This document shows, one piece after another, positions 11,161 through 22,200 of a stretch of DNA of 64,000 nucleotides. Where the stretch lies: positions 1,736,001 through 1,800,000 of the forward strand of contig NC_052141.2 of assembly GCF_016086655.4 (NCBI RefSeq), read 5' to 3'. The number at the start of each line of letters is the position of its first letter. Position 1 is the stretch's first letter. The notes under the pieces were generated by a model. It was not told the DNA's origin. It did not search any database and was given only the letters and a program-made list of their open reading frames with translations. Both the position numbers and the translations under genes were made by a program. Source of the stretch: Lepeophtheirus salmonis (taxonomy: Eukaryota; Arthropoda; Copepoda; Siphonostomatoida; Caligidae).

Positions 11161-12597
11161 TTCAACCCAGTTAAATCTAATGTTAAATAATGATGTAAAA
11201 AAGCATGATTTTAAATTATATTTACTCCTTTTACACACCCTCGATCAAAAAATGAGTAAAGATTGTACTTGTTGAGAGAGTGAGGGGAAATAAACTGCTA
11301 CGTTTCCTTACAAATATCCCATTCCTTACAATTAAATTATTTAAAAGATGAACATTTCACAATAGGCAATTTTAAACCTATCAGAATTGAAGTTGATAAT
11401 TATTTTCTAATCATATATTTCCCGCCACTTTCAATAGAGTTTCTTTATTCCCAATTCTCCAATAATATTATTCAATCATTGGTAGGAATTGCTCACTACG
11501 TCATAATAGCTTATTCTAATTAAACCAATAAATGTGCAGAACACTGATTAGGAAAGGGGAAATTAGGAACATCCAGAGCTATATCAGAAATACGCCTATA
11601 TTCGGGCCAAGTAATGAGTTTATTTACAATTTTAAGTAGTAAAAAGTCAAATATTTTTGTCAAAAATAATTGTTAGATTAAAATATATGTTAACAAAAAT
11701 GTGAAAAGGACGAATCATTGTTGAAATTTGTAGTTTGACATTTAAAATTTTAGGTCAACAATATAATTAGACCTTATTTTACTGTGATATATTATTGGTA
11801 GGGGTGTACCAATGCATCAGAATCCCCTAGAATCAACTTTTTTGGAATCTGTTATCGGAAACTGCTCAATAATACCGATTCCACCAATACCTCTGTTTAC
11901 TTATTTATATACATTATTAAGCAAAAAAAAATTATGATTTCATTATTTCAAATGGTCAACCAATAAAAAAGAGTAAGGATCAAAGTATAGACTAACAAAT
12001 GTTTAAAACTAGGAGCTCTCCCCCGTAGAGACCCGGTATAAACTATTTTCTCTTTAATTTTTATTTTTTCAAATAATAAGTGCAATACTAATAGACCTAC
12101 ATAATAAAATTCAGGTCCATCCATTGTAAATGAAAGTCTATTCGGTAGTGCAAACAATATATATGAGCCAACCAGGAATAAATTGACTCCTAAGTACAGA
12201 GAGGAACGAAATTTTTAAGTTATTTAATTATTGTCTTTTCTTGTCAATCCCTAATTAATAATAAGTAAATCATTTTGTTAATTGTGTATTGAATTCCTTG
12301 TTGCTTAATATTTATAAAGAATCGTAATTGTTCTTAAAGATGGTATCTGACTCGGATCAAATGTGCGTATCGGCTCATCTTTAATTATTCAAAGAAAACA
12401 AAATGTTGTCTTCAGTCTAGGTATTTACATTGCGAGTAAGCAAAATTGGATCATGTATTAAAACTTCAATAAATTCCAAACAATTTAAGTTAGATTGATG
12501 AAATATGGATTATTTAAAAGAACAGTCTTAAGACCTTTCTTTTTACGTCATATACATATATATATATATATATACATATTTTTGTAACCAATGTTAG
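11161..12597. other. AT-rich spacer
   Basis: No gene recognised. A TA microsatellite runs at about 12551-12574. Confidence 0.45.
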
Positions 12598-12603
12598 TTT
12601 CGT

Positions 12604-13255
12604 GATGTCGTCGAAGAAACGTAGAGTGCTTGATTTGCTCAACGCAGGAGTTCCTATTTGTGAGGCGGTCAGGCTTGTAGAAGTGAAGCCATCTAAGGTT
12701 GTTGGCAGCTATGAACAGAAGCCTGGGATTGAAGGTCACAACATAAAGTGATTGGATGAGTTCATGAATTTTATGGGAGATAGTATGGAGACAAATCCTC
12801 AAACTTGATGTGCAAGGTTGCAAAAAAAAAACAAAAAAAAATCACAATCAACACTATTGAAGGGAGGATCAGGAATGCCGTAAAAGACAAGGGCATCAAG
12901 AGCTACGACCACTCAAAAACGACAGTTCATAATGGCAATGGTAAGGCCTACTATTTGTACCACGGTCAAAAAACTTTATAAATAGGATGAAAGGCGAATT
13001 TCTGGGCATGTGCACTTCCTTACTCACCAGATCTTAACCAAATTGACTTTGGAATTTGGGGTGCCATTGAAGCCAAGCCCTGTGCTGCCGCCTACGTTAA
13101 TGCTATTGAGGTAAAGGCCTTCATTGAGCGGGAGGGGATGCCCATGTTTAAAAAAAGGTCATCAGAGTGTGTGGGGCTTTCTGACCTCTTGTAGAGGCTA
13201 CAATAGAATTCAAGGGTGGACATGTTGAATTTAAAGGAAGGAAGATGGGTTTTTT
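12604..13255 (+). pseudogene. Tc1/mariner-type transposase relic (family C)
   Basis: A cut-and-paste transposase relic. The start ATGTCGTCGAAGAAACG opens a helix-turn-helix (K-K-R-R-V-L-D-L-L-N-A-G-V-P, then C-E-A-V-R-L-V-E-V). A second DNA-binding segment follows after stops (I-R-N-A-V-K-D-K-G-I-K-S). From about 13010 the C-terminal catalytic block reads Y-S-P-D-L-N-Q-I-D-F-G-I-W-G, which carries the third catalytic Asp. The tail ends near 13250 (equivalent of K-G-G-H-V-E). The first and second catalytic Asp regions are absent: the second helix-turn-helix runs almost straight into S-P-D-L-N-x-x-D. Several frameshifts and stops are present. The TIRs were not located. Confidence 0.75.
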
Positions 13256-13699
13256 TTCATTGGTTAACTTATTTCGCCTTCATCACGTTTCAGTTCTTGA
13301 TGATTTTGTTAATTTTGTCCGCTATGATGCACATAGTAGAATCCCATGAGTTGTGTTACCTCTTGTGAAATTCCCCCTTTACATCCTGCAAAAAAAAAAA
13401 AACCTTTTAAACAAATTATAATTATTCGATAATAATAAAATCCTTCTTCCCGGAAGATATTTTTGAAAAAATATATCTAATACATTTTCATAAAGAATAT
13501 ATTAAAGAATTTATATATGCATTCCCAACTTTTATTAAAATCCATCTATTATTTATAAAATCCGCTCCGAATATTAACAAAAAAATATTACAATTTCTTA
13601 AAAAGAATATGTTTACAATTTTGCAACTTTTTCTAAGATATAAGATTTTACATATTCATGTTTGTTTCAACTTTTTGTGTTTGCTAAACAATCTGTACA
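13256..13699. other. AT-rich spacer
   Basis: No gene or repeat recognised. Confidence 0.45.
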
Positions 13700-14060
13700 T
13701 ATAACTTGTACAAATGTCGCCGTCAGCTCAAAAGCAAGCCAGAATGATTTTACTCAAAATTGTGGGTGGATTACAAATATATTCATGTACGAATAATTAT
13801 CATCAAATTAAATCAACGAATTTGTTATTAACCCTTTAGACGCGTTGCAAATTGTAGCCAAATTTAATTGTCACAATAAAAGAATGCGGTGTGGAAATGT
13901 TTTATATGGAAGGGCCATATTGGGTCGAATATAAGTCTCTTAAATTAAATAATGATTGTATTTCAACTATGTCTAAGGCTATTTGGTATCTCAGCTCAAC
14001 CCACAAATTTGAATAAATAGCCTTTGATTGTCTATGAAATATTGCATTGTATGTGTACAG
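13700..14060 (+). repeat. R8 repeat
   Basis: Non-coding interspersed repeat. Landmarks in order are AAGCAAG..AGAATGAT, CTCAAAATTG, GGCCATATTGGGTCGAATAT, AAGTCTCTTAAAT and TTTGATTGTCTATGAAATATT. The closest relative is at 35705-36060. At least six other copies lie in the window on both strands. Confidence 0.65.
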
Positions 14061-14164
14061 TGGAGAGAATAAGCATTTCATCCTCACCGATTTTGTAATT
14101 TGACCCACAGACAATGTAAAACACCATTGCTAATTTAAATGGCAGGTTTTTTACACGTGAGAGA

Positions 14165-14690
14165 CATAATATGAAACTATTACTCCATATAATCTCCTTT
14201 GGCGTCTATATCGGCCTCGATTCGACCTTAAAAATGGGAGTAAGTCTTGATGACAGTCTTCTGTGATAGATTCCGGAATTCCTCCCGGGTTCTTGACATC
14301 AGCACAGATTGTATGATGCAAGAAGATATATCAATGTATTGCTCAGCTGTTCCTCTCACAAATATGTCCATGGAGTTGAAGTCCCGTGAGTTTGGAGACT
14401 AAAGTCTGAGTCAAACAAAGTCAAAAAAATTATGACAACGGTGGCTATGATTTTTTTCTTTTTTACAGTGCGGTATGGAGCAGGGTTTTTTTTTGCCAGT
14501 TAAAGGACGAGCCCAGGTTTAAGAAGAAGTTTGCACTCTGAATATTCTCTCGTCCGGTGCAGATTGCAACAAAGTCCGCGATTGTGGAATAAATACTTTG
14601 TTCATTGATACCCTTTTTATTTATTGTCGCCCAACAATCCTGCCTAGTCGTCAAAACAACCAACAACTTCCTATCTGTACATGCACTCAA
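14165..14690 (-). pseudogene. Tc1/mariner-type transposase relic (family J)
   Basis: A DDE transposase relic read on the minus strand. The clearest part (about 14415 down to 14165) runs S-P-N-S-R-D-F-N-S-M-D-I-F-V-R-G-T. This matches the canonical S-P-D-x-N-P-M-D-F-x-V-W-G box with the third catalytic Asp. The helical tail R-T-R-E-E-F-R-N-L-S and the terminal R-I-E-A-D-I-D-A-K-G-D-Y follow. One stop interrupts the tail. The upstream 75-codon frame (14463-14690) is in the right place to be earlier transposase, but I see only a weak match to the Q-D-x-A-P-x-H-x-A motif. The N-terminus is lost. Confidence 0.7.
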
Positions 14691-15502
14691 TATTTGTTGT
14701 TAAACAATGGTTGCATGCTATATTTAAAATCGAAAAAAAATGGCGGATTTTCCCCCTTTTCTTTTCAAGACTGTTTCCATGTTCACACACCACAAATATG
14801 GTTTGTACATTAGCTATAATTAATGCTTTTCAATAAACAAATATTTTCTTGTTGTTACCATTATTTTTAACCATTGATGATTGTTTAACAATCAAAAACA
14901 TTTATATGAATTTTGTTTGTATATATTAATGAGATGTGTAAGTTTATGAAAAAAAAAATTATATTTTTTTTACAAAATATATAAATAATTGTTATTCTTT
15001 TATTGAACAAATTAATCATTGAATTCCAACTTTTATAACTGTATGTATGAACAAAATTATAATATAATAATTTTTCAATGTTGTTTTTTTCTCCCTCATA
15101 ATATTAATGCAAATATGTATTATGTAAATACTAAAGTAGGTATGTATATTTTTGCATTGCAAAAAATGATGGAGTGAAGTGATGGTGTGAAATTCATCAT
15201 AATTATAAATTATCTTCATCTACATACTCAACAAAATGTCCTCAATTTGTTACTAGATATATTTTACTTTAAACATTTTGTCTATGGATCAATTTGAAAA
15301 TATATACTACACTTTACTGGACATTAACAGATGACTTATCATAAGTATATCCATCATTCTTTAATATTTTATGTATATATATATATATAGACTATTTAGG
15401 TGGGGACTTGTTCTGGATTCTATATTTTTAAGACTTGACTTGAAGCTACAATTCACAACTCTACTTGGCCTCGATGAATTGGACTGGATATAAGGGATCT
15501 AG
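14691..15502. other. AT-rich spacer
   Basis: Contains a TA microsatellite near 15369-15388. No gene recognised. Confidence 0.45.
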
Positions 15503-15558
15503 GACGCTTTGACGAATACTTTATGGACGGATGCTACTTTGCCGAATACCCTTTTGAA
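15503..15558 (-). repeat. Degenerate 16-bp-period tandem array
   Basis: On the minus strand three to four units of 16 bp can be aligned (GGGTATTCGGCAAAGT, AGCATCCGTCCATAAA, GTATTCGTCAAAGCGT). The same period and GGCAAAxTGTCC-like phrase occur at 19482-19560, 22105-22200, 58536-58600 and 63667-63770. Confidence 0.55.
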
Positions 15559-15734
15559 CCCCATATTATAGAAGGTCAATTAAATATCAGAAACATGAAT
15601 GTCATTCCTCATAATAGTCATTTTAAAACCCCTAAAGGCCAAATAGATTGTTATGATATTAGCAAGTGGTGTTTGTAATTGGAAGATAGTTTTTTTTTCT
15701 TTATTGCATGGGCACTCTCAAAATAACACATAGG

Positions 15735-15900
15735 AAAAACCCCAAAGTCATCATCGTCACCCTTACAATTTCAACAATGTTTTTGAGGAGAGTAGCTTAG
15801 CTGTCTCGACGTTTCATTACATCAGCTACAAGCAGCTGTGACAAGGGAGAAACAGAAGAATTAAATAAACACGTCATAGACAATAATTACTCAAATAATA
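15735..15900 (+). repeat. R1 repeat, partial copy
   Basis: Head and middle of the R1 family: CCCTTACAATTTCAACAATG, then GAGGAGAGTAGCTTAGCTG, then CATCAGCTACAAGCAGCTG. It breaks off where the SINE at 15925 begins. Confidence 0.65.
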
Positions 15901-15924
15901 ATTAATCATAGTCCAACAAGTTAT

Positions 15925-16115
15925 GGAAGACCTTAGCTCAATGAATAACACGCTCGGGAGAAATAATTCCTGAACTCAATCTGCGTAGGTTCGCGCCACG
16001 GTTGTTCCTAGATAAGGAAATATACATTGTGTATATGGACTTCAAAGAAGATTCCTAGGTCAAATAGAGTCATTGTAATACTATAATGTTTACTGATCCG
16101 GATTCATTGCAACTT
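15925..16115 (+). repeat. tRNA-derived SINE
   Basis: It contains split Pol III promoter-like boxes: TTAGCTCAATGAATAA (A-box-like, 15933-15948) and GGTTCGCGCC (B-box-like, 15989-15998). They are about 45 bp apart, like the spacing within a tRNA. A non-tRNA 3' body follows (TTCCTAGA..AAGGAAATATAC, then AAGATTCCTAGGTCAAATAG and TGTAATACTATAATG). The 3' body recurs closely at 27412-27576. It lies exactly between two R1 copies. Confidence 0.7.
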
Positions 16116-16129
16116 CATTTGAGCAATTA

Positions 16130-16385
16130 AAATTTGAAAAAATCATTATGGTAACCCTGACAATTTGAAGAATATTTTTGAGGAGAGCAGTCAAGCTGTC
16201 ATGACGTTTTATTAGATCAACTACAATCAGGAGTTGTGACGAGAGGGAAGGGGAGAACGAAATATACAAGGGCATTGGCAAGAATTACTCCAATGTCGAT
16301 ACTCCATTCTACTTGGAGTCCAACAAGGACTTACAATTAAAACTCCGCAACAAATCCTCAGGGTTACACCCCATCTTTTATGGGA
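16130..16385 (+). repeat. R1 repeat
   Basis: One of the clearest R1 copies: GGTAACCCTGACAATTTGAAG, GAGCAGTCAAGCTGTCATGA, CGTTTTATTAGATCAACTAC, then ACTCCAATGTCGATACTCC and CTTGGAGTCCAACAAGGAC, and the end CAAATCCTCAGGGTTACAC. The palindromic head AGCTGTCATGACG is shared by all full copies. Confidence 0.7.
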
Positions 16386-17190
16386 ACACAAAAATGTTTT
16401 TTTAACAAAAAAATATGAATTTGAAAAAAACATGTGAAAACTTAATATAATAAACTTGATATTTTTAAATTGATAATAAATAAATATTCCAAGAGTAGTC
16501 ATTAATATCTAACAAGCAATTTATTTTCAATTTCTGCTAAAATTTGCCAATTTGACCGTCCCACACTTGACGAATCATGCTTGGCAATGATAGGAAGAGC
16601 CGATATCGAAGGATAAAAAGGGATTTACTCTGCTAGGAGTCATCAGATTCAGATAGTTTACAACTTTTCTTTATAAGTATTGGAATCATAATCTGGTAGA
16701 GTAAATTATTTTCTTCAATTTTGATGAAAATCCCTTCAACTTTGAAATCATTTGAAGAATTAGAACTGCTTCCCATAGCCCATTAAACTTCTTCTATCCT
16801 TGATTTCAAGCTTTTTCCTACTTTTAGACTACATAGCTGTACTACTTGTCTTACTTAAGGACAGTGATACAGTGTGCCGAAGGCTCAATACGGATTTACC
16901 TGTTATTCCAGCAAAATTGACCTTTTATTTTTATTATTTTTAGAGTTTTTCTGTTAACGTCCAATATTTTAAACTTCTGTTAAAACTAAATCTAAGGGAA
17001 CAGTTAAGAGTTAAAAGTAGTTATATAGTCTGTCGTATATATATACTGGGCCAAACTTATTATTTGCAAATCTATTTTATGCAAATTTTCCGAGGTTAAG
17101 AGTATTTTTTGACTATGTTCCGATGAACACCGGTGTAGAACACATAATTAGCTGTCGATTTCTAAGGAAAACATCGTCCCAGTTGCCATC
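16386..17190. other. Spacer
   Basis: No gene or repeat recognised. Confidence 0.45.
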
Positions 17191-17475
17191 ATGAATCATG
17201 ATAAGAGGATTGAGATTTCACCACTCCTCCGTGCGGGATTGTCCAAGAAGGCCATCTGGGAGCAGACTGGGCAATTGAGGAAGACGATTTACTATTTATC
17301 CATGCGATTAAAGGTTGGGGAAGACCTCAAATACTCTCCAGGAGCAGGCAAGAAACCTTACCGGTCTGTCAACAAGTCCTGACCTCTATGAGCGCTGAGT
17401 ACATCCAGAGGTTCTGCTGAAGCTTACCCTACGGCCTGGAGCTCACCATCAATTATGAGGGCGGAAACATGGACT
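17191..17475 (+). pseudogene. Transposase relic: helix-turn-helix fused to C-terminus (family D)
   Basis: A miniature remnant of a Tc1/mariner-type transposase. The first ~60 codons are an intact-looking DNA-binding domain (I-S-P-L-L-R-A-G-L-S-K-K-A-I-W-E-Q-T-G, then R-K-T-I-Y, then G-E-D-L-K-Y-S-P-G-A-G-K-K-P). At about 17375 the frame shifts straight into the extreme C-terminus (M-S-A-E-Y-I-Q-R-F-C, then the E-G-G-N-M-D stop). The whole catalytic core with all three acidic residues is absent, so this is an N-to-C deletion product. Codon quality is clearly better than in the flanking DNA, which suggests a recent origin. No TIR was found by eye. Confidence 0.75.
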
Positions 17476-18128
17476 AATACATGTTCTTTGGGTTTCAATT
17501 AATAGTTGATAGTTAATAAATATATTTTTTAATTCACCCAGGGCCCTTTCATGGACTTCAATACTTTGTGGAATAAAATGGGTGAATAATATCGGATGAC
17601 CTGGTTTAAAAAAGAGCTATTTCTGATCAAAATGAGACCTTTGATGAGCCACCATAATGCAAAAATAAGGGTACAGTGTCCCATGGGGACGACTAATTAT
17701 GTCCTTGACTCAATAATAATAAAAATAATCCTTAATTTAAAACAAGAACAAAAACAGATAATTCCTATCACGTAATGTGGAATTTGATTGCAAAAAAGAA
17801 AAAGTTAAAATTATGTGATTTGAAAGAATATAATATATAAATATATATATACATTTAAAAGTAGTACAAATTGAGTGTATTGGCCCATACATATACATTG
17901 TACAATTATATATAAAATCAAAAGCCCGCCTAATATCTTATGTTATATTATCACAAACAAAGAACATGTGTTTATATTTCACATTTTAAAAGGTTTCGTG
18001 AATTTATTCAATAATCCCTGGTGATGTCTCTATGAATTTTTTGTGCATTGTTTTTAAGGTTGGAAAAACAACCTTTCGTTTGCATATTTTTAAGCTATTA
18101 AAGAATCAAGGTGAACTGGCTATAAATA
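17476..18128. other. Spacer
   Basis: No gene or repeat recognised. Confidence 0.45.
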
Positions 18129-18671
18129 GAGTTGTATATCCTAAGCATTTTTGAGCGTGCGAGTGTTGTGGTTGTTGGCAATCTGTTTTTTTTTGTTATA
18201 AAATTTTTATTTTTTATTCTCGAAATTATAAATATTAAATGTAATAAGGAGTGTACTCATGAATGACAGAGAGTAATGGTGAGAAGTTATATGTGTTAGT
18301 CAATGTTGGACTCAAAGTAAAAGTGATTAATGAAAATGGAGTAATTCCTGCCTACATATGTCCTTGCCTAATGCGGAATTAAATTTGTGTTTACTTCCTT
18401 TATCACAGAGCTGTTTCCAGCTAAATCAATGAAACATTGTAACAGCAAAGATAATCTCTTATCAAACATTCTTCAAATTGTCAGGATGACCATATTAATT
18501 TTCGATTTCAGTTTTCGTACGCAGAAAAAAAATCACATAATAGCCAACCTAATATAGATCAAATTGATGACATGCCCAACGTTTCACCAATTGCTTAATA
18601 GCTATGACATTAATGTTCGTTTTTTTTTTTTTGTTTTTTTGTATAGCAAAAATGCTTACGATTTACAACCA
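18129..18671. mobile_element. TA-flanked MITE (GGTTGTAAATCCTAAGCATTTTTG ends)
   Basis: The left end GTTGTATATCCTAAGCATTT and the right end AAATGCTTACGATTTACAAC are inverse copies over about 24 bp. A TA dinucleotide lies directly outside each end (18127-18128 and 18672-18673), as expected for Tc1/mariner-type insertion. It is 543 bp long and non-coding. A partial R1 repeat lies inside. Single ends of the same family occur near 10809 and 19605-19645. Confidence 0.7.
18405..18520 (-). repeat. R1 repeat nested in MITE
   Basis: ACATTCTTCAAATTGTCAGG followed by ATGACCATATTAATTTTCGA is the reverse complement of the R1 head. A worn CAGAGCTGTTTCCAGCTAAAT precedes it. Confidence 0.55.
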
Positions 18672-19194
18672 TAATTATAGATAAATATTCTTGCTGTACT
18701 CAGCCCCTATCTACCAAAAATAATTCTGTAGCCAACTCAATTTTATTAAAATTAAGCAAGTCGTCATCGTTACGCCAATTAGTTTATAAATTTGGCATGA
18801 TTTTTCGGTTTCTTTTTTAATAAAAACCAAAAATATTTTAATTTTACATCACTACTATATACAGTAATGTTCATGGCGCACACAGCACCCTAGGAAGTAC
18901 AGAATAATTTGAACAGTGCGCTCTATGTGACAACCTATGTAAAAATAACTTACATGATAATTAGTTGTAATATTTGGGCACAAGATAGCACCACACTCTG
19001 TTGTTTTGTTTGCCAACTAATCAAAGTAGCCAATGCTTATGTCCCAAATGTTTTATAGGGTTTTAATTAATTTTCCTTCGAGCAGATTTTGCTACTTGAC
19101 ACATTCACTGCCTTTTTATTTTTTTATTACTCAGTAATATTATACTAAAAACGTAGCTAAACATTTGTATTTCTATATTCAGACCAATTATATC
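18672..19194. other. Spacer
   Basis: No gene or repeat recognised. Confidence 0.45.
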
Positions 19195-19450
19195 AAGGGC
19201 TAATATATATATATGTATACATATACGACGATGGATCAACACAAAAATTTTATTCCTCTCCTTTTGGAAACGAAGCATAAGTATTGCATAACTTATTTCT
19301 TTGTTTATTTCTTTAAAGGAACTAACTATGAAATAGACATGACGTATGAAGTAAAATGTGTGAGTCGTCAGCAGACAACAAAATAAATAGTTTATTTTTT
19401 GTGTTAGCCAGCTAATGCCGTTATATTTAATCTGATCGAGACACAACAGT
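19195..19450 (+). repeat. R6 repeat
   Basis: Landmarks are TATACGACGATGGATCAACA, TTATTCCTCTCCTTTTGGAA, ACGAAGCATAAGTATTG and a TTTTTTGTGTTAGCCAG end. The same order is found at 20455-20680 and 56297-56470. It is non-coding. The long minus-strand frame here (19105-19446) has no recognisable motif and is probably chance. Confidence 0.6.
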
Positions 19451-19481
19451 AAAGTTTGAACTGGTAATATAAATAGGCGGC

Positions 19482-19560
19482 AAATATGTCACGCAACAAA
19501 ATCTCCTCGAGACAAAATTTCCAGCGGCGAAAATGCTCGAGGGAAACTTATCAGTCACGG
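19482..19560 (+). repeat. Degenerate 16-bp-period tandem array
   Basis: Five consecutive 16-bp units can be aligned: GGCAAATATGTCACGC, AACAAAATCTCCTCGA, GACAAAATTTCCAGCG, GCGAAAATGCTCGAGG, GAAACTTATCAGTCAC. The shared core is RCAAAATxTCC. Confidence 0.65.
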
Positions 19561-20454
19561 ATTTGTAGCCTTGAAATGAATTTACAGAGGTTTTTTTTCT
19601 TATATAACAAAAATGCTTAGGATTTACATGCCTACCTATGACACAACACAGGGGTTAACTAAATCCCTAATTGATTTTTTTCACCATTAGCGTTTGACCC
19701 TAGGGTTGCACGACTTATGTCAGCTGCAAATCCTCGTTAGATTGATGGATCTTTAACCACTGCTCTGATTTATTTTTTCTAACAGCTACATAACAAAAAA
19801 CTTTTTACACCTGTCAATTAGCATTTTGTTATTTTTTCTACCTTCTTCTATTTTTCACTCCCCCTCCCCCCACCTTTCTTGTTATAATCCCATAATACAA
19901 TTGTTTTAGAAAATGGATTACATATATAGATAAATTTCACCCTTTTACATATAATATATGTAAGTTTACAAGTATACAAATAAGCCAATTATAGGACATA
20001 GTGTCAAAATCTTACTTAACAATAGCTTTTACGTATGGATATTAGGGTGGCCCTTAAAACTAAATGTTATACTTATACTCATCCCACCCTACCACTTTAT
20101 TCCTTTGATAACAAAACTTCCCTCTGCAAAATATTTATGACTTTAATTAATGATTCATGGTGACCCACGCTTCTGAATGTTTTTCCCTTTATTGAAAAAC
20201 TAGCTGGAGTTAGTTCCGAGTTATTTAATGTGGGCAAAAGACAATCTTTGTAGAGTAGGGCCACAAAAGAAACCGGAAAAGGGCGCGAAAATCATATTAT
20301 TTCTCCTCAACTTTTAAAATTAATTACATATATCCACCTGATAATTTTCAAATCGAATAGTATTTTATTCGATACTGTATTACAATATTGCTTAGTAATA
20401 TTTTATTAAAAGCGTTGCTTTATATATTTGTGTATAATAGCCAAAATTTGTTCC
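19561..20454. other. Spacer
   Basis: Carries one end of the 18129-type MITE (CAAAAATGCTTAGGATTTAC, about 19606). Otherwise no gene or repeat recognised. Confidence 0.45.
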
Positions 20455-20680
20455 AGGATATATATATATATTATATACGACAATGGGTTAACAAGAAATT
20501 GTATTCCTGTCCTTTTGGAAACGGAGCAAAAGTATAGAATATCTTATTTAATTGATCATTTTTCAAACATAATAAACTATAAAATAGCCATAAAGTATCA
20601 AAACGAGGGAATCGATAGCTGACATCTAATTCCATGGGCTATTTTTGTGATAGCGAGGTACGGCAGTCATACAATCTAGA
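20455..20680 (+). repeat. R6 repeat
   Basis: TATACGACAATGGGTTAACA, then TTGTATTCCTGTCCTTTTGG, then ATAGCCATAAAGTATC and GAGGGAATCGATAGCTGACA. It runs into a family B transposase fragment. Confidence 0.6.
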
Positions 20681-20687
20681 AGAACAA

Positions 20688-21060
20688 TAACTTCTGTAAC
20701 AACACTATGGCTGAAATTTGGCCTGCCTCCATGTAGCCCTCCTTTAGCCCTGACCTCAAACCCCTGAGCTTTGCAGTTTGAAGTGTCTTGGAAATGAATT
20801 CATACTGCACTTTTCATCCAAAATTTGGATTCGCTCCAAGTTCCTGTCATGACAGTGTCGTTTGCTATAGATACAGAATTCATCGTCAAGAGGTGCCAAT
20901 CTGAGTATAGGATTTTACAGTCTGTTATTACATGTGTAGGATGAGATATTGAATAAATAATATAGTATTTAGACATATCCCAAATCGGTTTTTAGTTGTC
21001 TTTTCTAGAATCCATAAAAATCCCGTTTTTCGTAATTTAGTCACGCTATTGCAAGTTATG
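20688..21060 (+). pseudogene. Transposase C-terminus, Tc1/mariner family B
   Basis: A relic of the last third of a DDE transposase. Motifs in order are F-W-P-A-S-M-W-P, S-P-D-L-K-P-L-S-F-A-V (canonical S-P-D-L-N-P-L-D-F-x-V, with Ser in place of the third catalytic Asp) and a tail with I-H-R-Q-E-V (family consensus I-V-K-x-C-Q-S-V). A family-specific 3' end follows (TAGAATCCATAAAAATCCCG, TTTTTCGTAATTTAGTCACG). That end matches 24270-24330 on this strand and 38152-38215 in reverse. Several frameshifts are present, and the 5' part is lost against R6. Confidence 0.7.
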
Positions 21061-21519
21061 GGCATTTGATCTTTTAATATGTGGTCCTTAAATATTTTGA
21101 ATATGAGTTTGTAATGAAAAATATAGATTGTAAAGCATAGCATTAATTATTAAAGTATTAAGCATTAATTGTAATGTTTAATTTTATACTAAAATGTTTA
21201 TTTATAATTATTTTTATCAGAATCCCTCTTAATGTATTTTATTATTTTTTAAACTTGTATATTTTATATAAATCATAATAATTTTTCTAATGGGTTCAAA
21301 GAATAAAAAACAATAGAGTAGTTTAGCAGTAGTTTTTCTATATGTAAAATACCCTATCTACTGAAAGACGTCGGGATATTTGTCTGGACCCAGGGGAGCA
21401 GGTTGTCCTTAAAAAGGCTATTCATAAACTAGCCCTCTGGCTATAAACTCAACTTTGTCCATTTTTATAAATCGATTTAAGAAGAATAAAAAAATTGATA
21501 TGATTTACAATGTGCATGG
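21061..21519. other. Spacer
   Basis: AT-rich, with no gene or repeat recognised. Confidence 0.45.
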
Positions 21520-21775
21520 CTACTTTGAGCCTGGTAATCCCCGAAAACCAGATCAAGGGCGTCCTAGAAGCATATGTGTTAATGATCGGATTTTGCCGGA
21601 GCTCTCCTTCTTCTGTATGACTTTGTTGTGGTCAAACCTCTTCTTTACATTGTAGATGGTCTTACGAGCCATTCCTTTCAGCTTGACCACCTCTGTTAGG
21701 GTTTTGACCCTTAAGAGGAAGAGTAGATGTCCTAAGTATTGAAGCTCGCTGCAATGACAGTTCTAATTTCCTCAT
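21520..21775 (-). pseudogene. Transposase DNA-binding fragment (family K)
   Basis: On the minus strand the sequence reads T-L-T-E-V-V-K-L-K-G-M-A-R-K-T-I-Y-N-V-K-K-R-F-D, followed by a K-K-E-S-S-G-K-I-R-S linker. This is the typical helix-turn-helix plus basic linker of Tc1/mariner-type transposases. The start region contains stops, and no catalytic part follows before the sequence dissolves near 21520. It is a separate lineage from families A to D judged by sequence. Confidence 0.7.
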
Positions 21776-22104
21776 ATAAAACCTATCAAGTCAATATAAT
21801 AAAAGTGTGTAAGTTTCAAGTTTCCACTCGATAAAATATAGGTGGATGTTACTCACATATAAGTGGCAGAGAAAAGTCTTCCAGGTATGCCCCAGTTTTT
21901 TTTTTACAACTGAATAAATATTGTATCACAATTTTCCAGATAATATTTGTTTTTTTTATTTTTCTCATGTCCTATTGACCAACATTTACATATTAATTTC
22001 AGACTTAATTTATTAAAAGGTTGAAGGTAAGGCTGCGAAATGCCTATAGTTTGTATATCTCATTGTGACTTATGTATGTAAATGGGTCAAACGTCACATT
22101 GTCA
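21776..22104. other. Spacer
   Basis: No gene or repeat recognised. Confidence 0.4.
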
Positions 22105-22200
22105 TAAAAATATAACTTGCGTAGAAAACTGCCTTGGAGAAAATTGTCCTTGGAATATAGCCATGGAAGAAAATTGCCAGTGAGGAAAATTCCCCGTATT
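22105..22200 (+). repeat. Degenerate ~16-bp-period tandem array
   Basis: Repeated phrases GAAAACTGCCTTGGA, GAAAATTGTCCTTGGA, GAAAATTGCCAGTGAG, GAAAATTCCCCG. The spacing is about 15-16 bp, the same as the arrays at 19482 and 63667. Confidence 0.55.

Noticed and set aside
14598..14813. 71-codon plus-strand frame
   Set aside because: It lies opposite the family J transposase region and has no motif of its own.
19105..19446. 113-codon minus-strand frame with hydrophobic stretches
   Set aside because: It overlaps repeat R6, and the other R6 copies do not keep the frame open.
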